Part shown: one piece after another, positions 61,285 to 64,000 of the stretch | How the letters are laid out: every line of letters starts with the position of its first letter | Position numbering within the stretch: the stretch's first letter is position 1 | Program-made: the position numbers and the translations under genes | Notes under the pieces: generated by a model | What the model saw: the letters and a program-made list of their open reading frames with translations, nothing else | Database searches by the model: none | Told to the model about the DNA's origin: nothing | NCBI RefSeq assembly: GCF_013255915.1 | Contig: NZ_CP053896.1 | Location: forward strand, 930,001 to 994,000 | DNA: 64,000 bases | Source: Providencia rettgeri | GTDB taxonomy: Bacteria; Pseudomonadota; Gammaproteobacteria; Enterobacterales; Enterobacteriaceae | Direction: 5' to 3'

Positions 61285-62424
61285 CTACTCTTCACCTAAA
61301 AATAACTCTAATAGGGAATTGAGAAACAATTTTCCATGCTCTGTGATCTGCCATTTATTCACGGTTTCTGTGATATAGCCTTTAGCTAAGGCTTCATCAA
61401 TAGCCGCTCTAACTGTTGATTCTGGTAACCCTGTATATTGGGTAAATTCAGCGCGAGGCATAGCTTCAAGCAGGCGAAAGCGGTTCATGAAATATTCAAA
61501 TGGCCTATCGGAGGCATCAACATCATAGGATTGGTGCATATAACGTCCCTCCATATAACCTCGAGGGTGTTTTGTTTTTACGGTTCGTAAAATTTGACCA
61601 TCTTCAAAAGAAATTTTTCCATGAGCACCACAACCGATGCCTAAATAGTCACCAAAGCGCCAGTAATTGAGATTGTGTTGGCATTGGTAACCGGGTTTAG
61701 CATAGGCGGATGTTTCATATTGCTGATAACCTGCCGCGCTCAATAATTTATGGCCTTCGGTGTAAATATCCCACAGAGTATCGTCATCGGGTAATACCGG
61801 AGGACGTGAGCCAAATTGAGTGTTGGGTTCAATGGTTAATTGGTACCAAGACAGGTGCGGAGGTGCAAGTTCAATGGCTTGGCGCAGGTCAGATAAACCT
61901 TCAACTTGAGTTTGCGCAGGTAACCCATGCATTAAATCGAGGTTAAAGCTTCTTAAATTAAGATTAGTGGCCAACTGAGCGGCGCGTTTCGCTTCATCAG
62001 CGCCATGAATACGCCCTAAAGTGATTAATTTGTCATTACCGAAACTTTGTACACCAATAGAAATACGGTTGATTCCTGCCGCTTGGTAACCTGCAAAACG
62101 GCCAGCCTCAACAGTGCCGGGGTTTGCTTCCATGGTGACTTCTGCGTGAGGGTCTAAATCAACTCTCTGACGTACGCCATCCATTAATGCTTGCATTGAC
62201 TCAGCACTTAATAAACTGGGCGTTCCACCCCCAATAAAAATGGTTTTTACCGAACGCCCTGCAACTAATTTTGCATCAATGTCTAAATCGGCCAACAAGT
62301 GTGCCACATATTCTTGCTGAGGAATTTCCCCCTTAAGTGTGTGCGAGTTGAAGTCACAATAAGGGCATTTTTGCACACACCAGGGGATATGGATATACAG
62401 GCTCAGTGGGGGGAATTTAAGCAT
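61285..62424 (-). CDS. hemW: HemW, radical-SAM heme chaperone (CPO-III-like)
   Basis: 379 aa. Radical-SAM cluster motif CVQKCPYC within [23 protein letters not shown]-site [17 protein letters not shown]; HemW C-terminal domain ([14 protein letters not shown] segment [20 protein letters not shown]). It lacks the extra N-terminal cysteine motif of true coproporphyrinogen dehydrogenase HemN, which supports the heme-chaperone role. Overlaps rdgB by 8 bp. Confidence 0.94.
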   Translation of the reverse strand: MLKFPPLSLYIHIPWCVQKCPYCDFNSHTLKGEIPQQEYVAHLLADLDIDAKLVAGRSVKTIFIGGGTPSLLSAESMQALMDGVRQRVDLDPHAEVTMEANPGTVEAGRFAGYQAAGINRISIGVQSFGNDKLITLGRIHGADEAKRAAQLATNLNLRSFNLDLMHGLPAQTQVEGLSDLRQAIELAPPHLSWYQLTIEPNTQFGSRPPVLPDDDTLWDIYTEGHKLLSAAGYQQYETSAYAKPGYQCQHNLNYWRFGDYLGIGCGAHGKISFEDGQILRTVKTKHPRGYMEGRYMHQSYDVDASDRPFEYFMNRFRLLEAMPRAEFTQYTGLPESTVRAAIDEALAKGYITETVNKWQITEHGKLFLNSLLELFLGEE

Positions 62425-63010
62425 TCTTCAGCGCATCCAACATCATTGTGAGGGCTCTTCCACGATGTGAAACGGCTTGTTTTTCTGCTTTTGTTAACTC
62501 TGCTGAGGTGCAACCTAATTCAGGAACATAAAATATAGGGTCATAACCGAAGCCACCTTGGCCTTTGCGTTCATGAGTTATGACACCGTGCCAGCGACCA
62601 TGAAAAACCAACGGCGTTGGGTCTTCTGCATGGCGTAAATAGACCAGAACGCAGTTGAATTGAGCCTGACGTTGGTCGTCAGGCACATTTTTCATTGCTT
62701 CAAGTAATTTTATCAGGTTTTGCTCATCGGTCGCATCTTCCCCTGCATAACGTGCAGAGTAAATGCCAGGTGCGCCACCGAGTGCATCAACAGAAATTCC
62801 TGAATCATCAGCAATTGCGGGTAACCCGGTTTGTGCTGCTGCATGGCGTGCTTTTAAGATCGCATTTTCAATAAAGGTTAAGCCTGTTTCTTCTGCAGAT
62901 TCAACACCTAATGAGGTTTGTGCGACGATATCCATCCCAAAATCACGTAATAGGTCAGCTAACTCATTCACTTTCCCGGGGTTACCGGTGGCTAAAACAA
63001 CTTTTTGCAT
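62417..63010 (-). CDS. rdgB: RdgB, XTP/dITP pyrophosphatase
   Basis: 197 aa. [53 protein letters not shown] and FGYDPIFY are the Ham1/RdgB signatures; SHRGRAL at the end recognises the base. Removes inosine and xanthosine triphosphates from the nucleotide pool. Sits between yggT (16-bp gap) and hemW. Confidence 0.96.
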   Translation of the reverse strand: MQKVVLATGNPGKVNELADLLRDFGMDIVAQTSLGVESAEETGLTFIENAILKARHAAAQTGLPAIADDSGISVDALGGAPGIYSARYAGEDATDEQNLIKLLEAMKNVPDDQRQAQFNCVLVYLRHAEDPTPLVFHGRWHGVITHERKGQGGFGYDPIFYVPELGCTSAELTKAEKQAVSHRGRALTMMLDALKNA

Positions 63011-63026
63011 TATTTAAAACTCGTTT

Positions 63027-63611
63027 TTACATAATACCAATGGAATACATCATTGCAGTCAATGATGGGTCAATCATCAGTGAGATATCAACACGCAGAT
63101 AATTCAGCGCGATTAAAATAAACATTACAATCATTGCGGAGAAATCTAACCCACCCATAGCAGGGATAATACGACGAATTGGCGCCATTAAAGGTTCTGT
63201 TAATTGGTATAATAAATAGTCTACAGGATTACGGCCTTGGCTGACCCAGCTTAAAATTGCACGGATTAAAATCATCCAAAAAATCAATTTACCGGTATAG
63301 GTTAATAATAAAATCAGCCCCATAGGTAAAATACTTATGCCTAAAATAGGGAGCAAGTTAGTCGCCCACATACCAAAAATAATAGCTGCAATGGATAAAA
63401 TAAATGCCACAACCACTGAAGCGGTATCTATCGCGCCAAAAGAAGGAATGACTCGGCGCAATGGTGCGACGATAGGCTGTGTTGCTTTGACAACAAATTT
63501 CGAAAAGGGATTGTAAAAATCTGCACGCACCCACTGCATCCATACGCGCAGTAGTAATACAAAAATATACAGTTGAATCAGGGTAGTAACGACGAATACT
63601 AAGGTCTGCAT
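63027..63611 (-). CDS. yggT: YggT family membrane protein
   Basis: 194 aa: a duplicated two-segment unit, with FYNPFSKFVVKATQPIVAPLRRVIP in the first half and NPVDYLLYQLTEPLMAPIRRIIP in the second. YggT is linked to cell-shape/osmotic or potassium phenotypes but is poorly defined. Downstream of proC by about 20 bp. In E. coli yggU follows; here rdgB follows directly. Confidence 0.9.
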   Translation of the reverse strand: MQTLVFVVTTLIQLYIFVLLLRVWMQWVRADFYNPFSKFVVKATQPIVAPLRRVIPSFGAIDTASVVVAFILSIAAIIFGMWATNLLPILGISILPMGLILLLTYTGKLIFWMILIRAILSWVSQGRNPVDYLLYQLTEPLMAPIRRIIPAMGGLDFSAMIVMFILIALNYLRVDISLMIDPSLTAMMYSIGIM

Positions 63612-63630
63612 GGTGAGTTCCGCGATTAAT

Positions 63631-64000
63631 TTAAAAAAGTTTTTCCATTTCTTCCGCTCTATTTATTGCGCTTTGCATTGCATCGGCAACAATCTGCGGA
63701 AGATTTCCATTATAAAATTGCTCTAAAGCCATCGCGGTGGTACCGCCTTTAGAGGTGACTTGTTCACGTAGAGTCGAAAAAGCCGTGTCATTTTGTGACT
63801 TAGCAAGTTCTACAGCCCCCTCAATCGCATGAAGAACGAGCTCTCTAGCTTGTTGTTTATCATAACCGAGTTGCTCTGCTTTTTGCTGCATTGATTCCAT
63901 AAATAGAAAGAAATAGGCAGGAGAGCTACCAGTAATAGCAATAATGTTATTGATTTCTTGTTCTTGTTGGCACCAAATCGTTGAGCCGACACTTTGCATC
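63631..64000 (-). CDS. proC: ProC, pyrroline-5-carboxylate reductase (5' end off window)
   Basis: About 122 C-terminal residues. ITGSSPAYFFLFMESMQQKA, AIEGAVELAKSQ, REQVTSKGGTTAMALEQF and MQSAINRAEEM form the dimerisation domain of ProC, which makes proline from pyrroline-5-carboxylate. The NADPH-binding half lies beyond the right edge. The proC-yggT-rdgB-hemW order is typical of this group. Confidence 0.92.
   Translation of the reverse strand, partial: MQSVGSTIWCQQEQEINNIIAITGSSPAYFFLFMESMQQKAEQLGYDKQQARELVLHAIEGAVELAKSQNDTAFSTLREQVTSKGGTTAMALEQFYNGNLPQIVADAMQSAINRAEEMEKLF

Overview
The window reads as chromosome of a Morganellaceae enterobacterium, most probably Providencia. The reasons are AT-rich intergenic DNA, protein sequences close to but distinct from Escherichia coli (HpaD/E/F/G/H/I, CptA, MutY, TrmB, GlsB, HemW, RdgB), several 127-bp ERIC elements, and a mutY-yggX-mltC-tRNA-Phe block. 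The genus call is inference; no rRNA or species marker is present.

Layout. (1) 1-12.0 kb: 4-hydroxyphenylacetate (homoprotocatechuate) meta-cleavage operon on the minus strand, hpaG1-G2-E-D-F, then a Bcr/CflA-type MFS gene and a gabD-type dehydrogenase, then hpaH-I-X and hpaA (cut by the left edge). hpaR (MarR) is divergent at the right end. HpaI releases pyruvate and succinic semialdehyde, so the embedded gabD lets the operon oxidise its own aldehyde product to succinate. Three intact ERIC elements lie in or at this operon. (2) 12.6-26.4 kb: contact-dependent-inhibition style two-partner secretion locus (frameshifted cdiB, cdiA of 1707 aa with a ParB-like tip, immunity gene), followed by a mosaic of orphan immunity genes, toxin fragments, an IS remnant, an Hcp-DUF4225 type VI secretion module and direct repeats, ending in betT. 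A truncated second copy of the betT 3' end marks the other side of a roughly 6-kb segment. (3) 26.4-35.7 kb: betT, ybiI, a GNAT acetyltransferase, a lipoprotein, a DUF421 protein, cptA, kch and ccmA-ccmB. The ccm operon stops after ccmB and is followed by about 1.1 kb of degenerate DNA holding another cdiA fragment. (4) 36.8-44.3 kb: thioredoxin-like and TSUP genes, then a LacI regulator convergent with a ribose-type ABC transporter and a zinc polyol-type dehydrogenase, with two GACGTC-centred palindromes upstream. (5) 44.8-54.0 kb: Dcu-type transporter plus Asp/Glu racemase divergent from a HypT-like LysR regulator; an MgtC/SapB protein; a nucleoside-symporter-like MFS and a PhnP-like hydrolase divergent from an unusual 735-aa LacI regulator fused to a solute-binding-protein domain. 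(6) 54-64 kb: housekeeping: tRNA-Phe, mltC, yggX, mutY, trmB, yggL, glsB, yggN, a Fur-type siderophore binding protein, hemW, rdgB, yggT and the 3' part of proC.

The parts most worth attention are the toxin/immunity mosaic, the LacI-SBP fusion with its paired GAACGTTC operators, the hpa operon with embedded gabD and MFS, and ERIC elements that supply coding sequence (the 5' end of hpaA, the 3' end of the 49.3-kb MFS gene).
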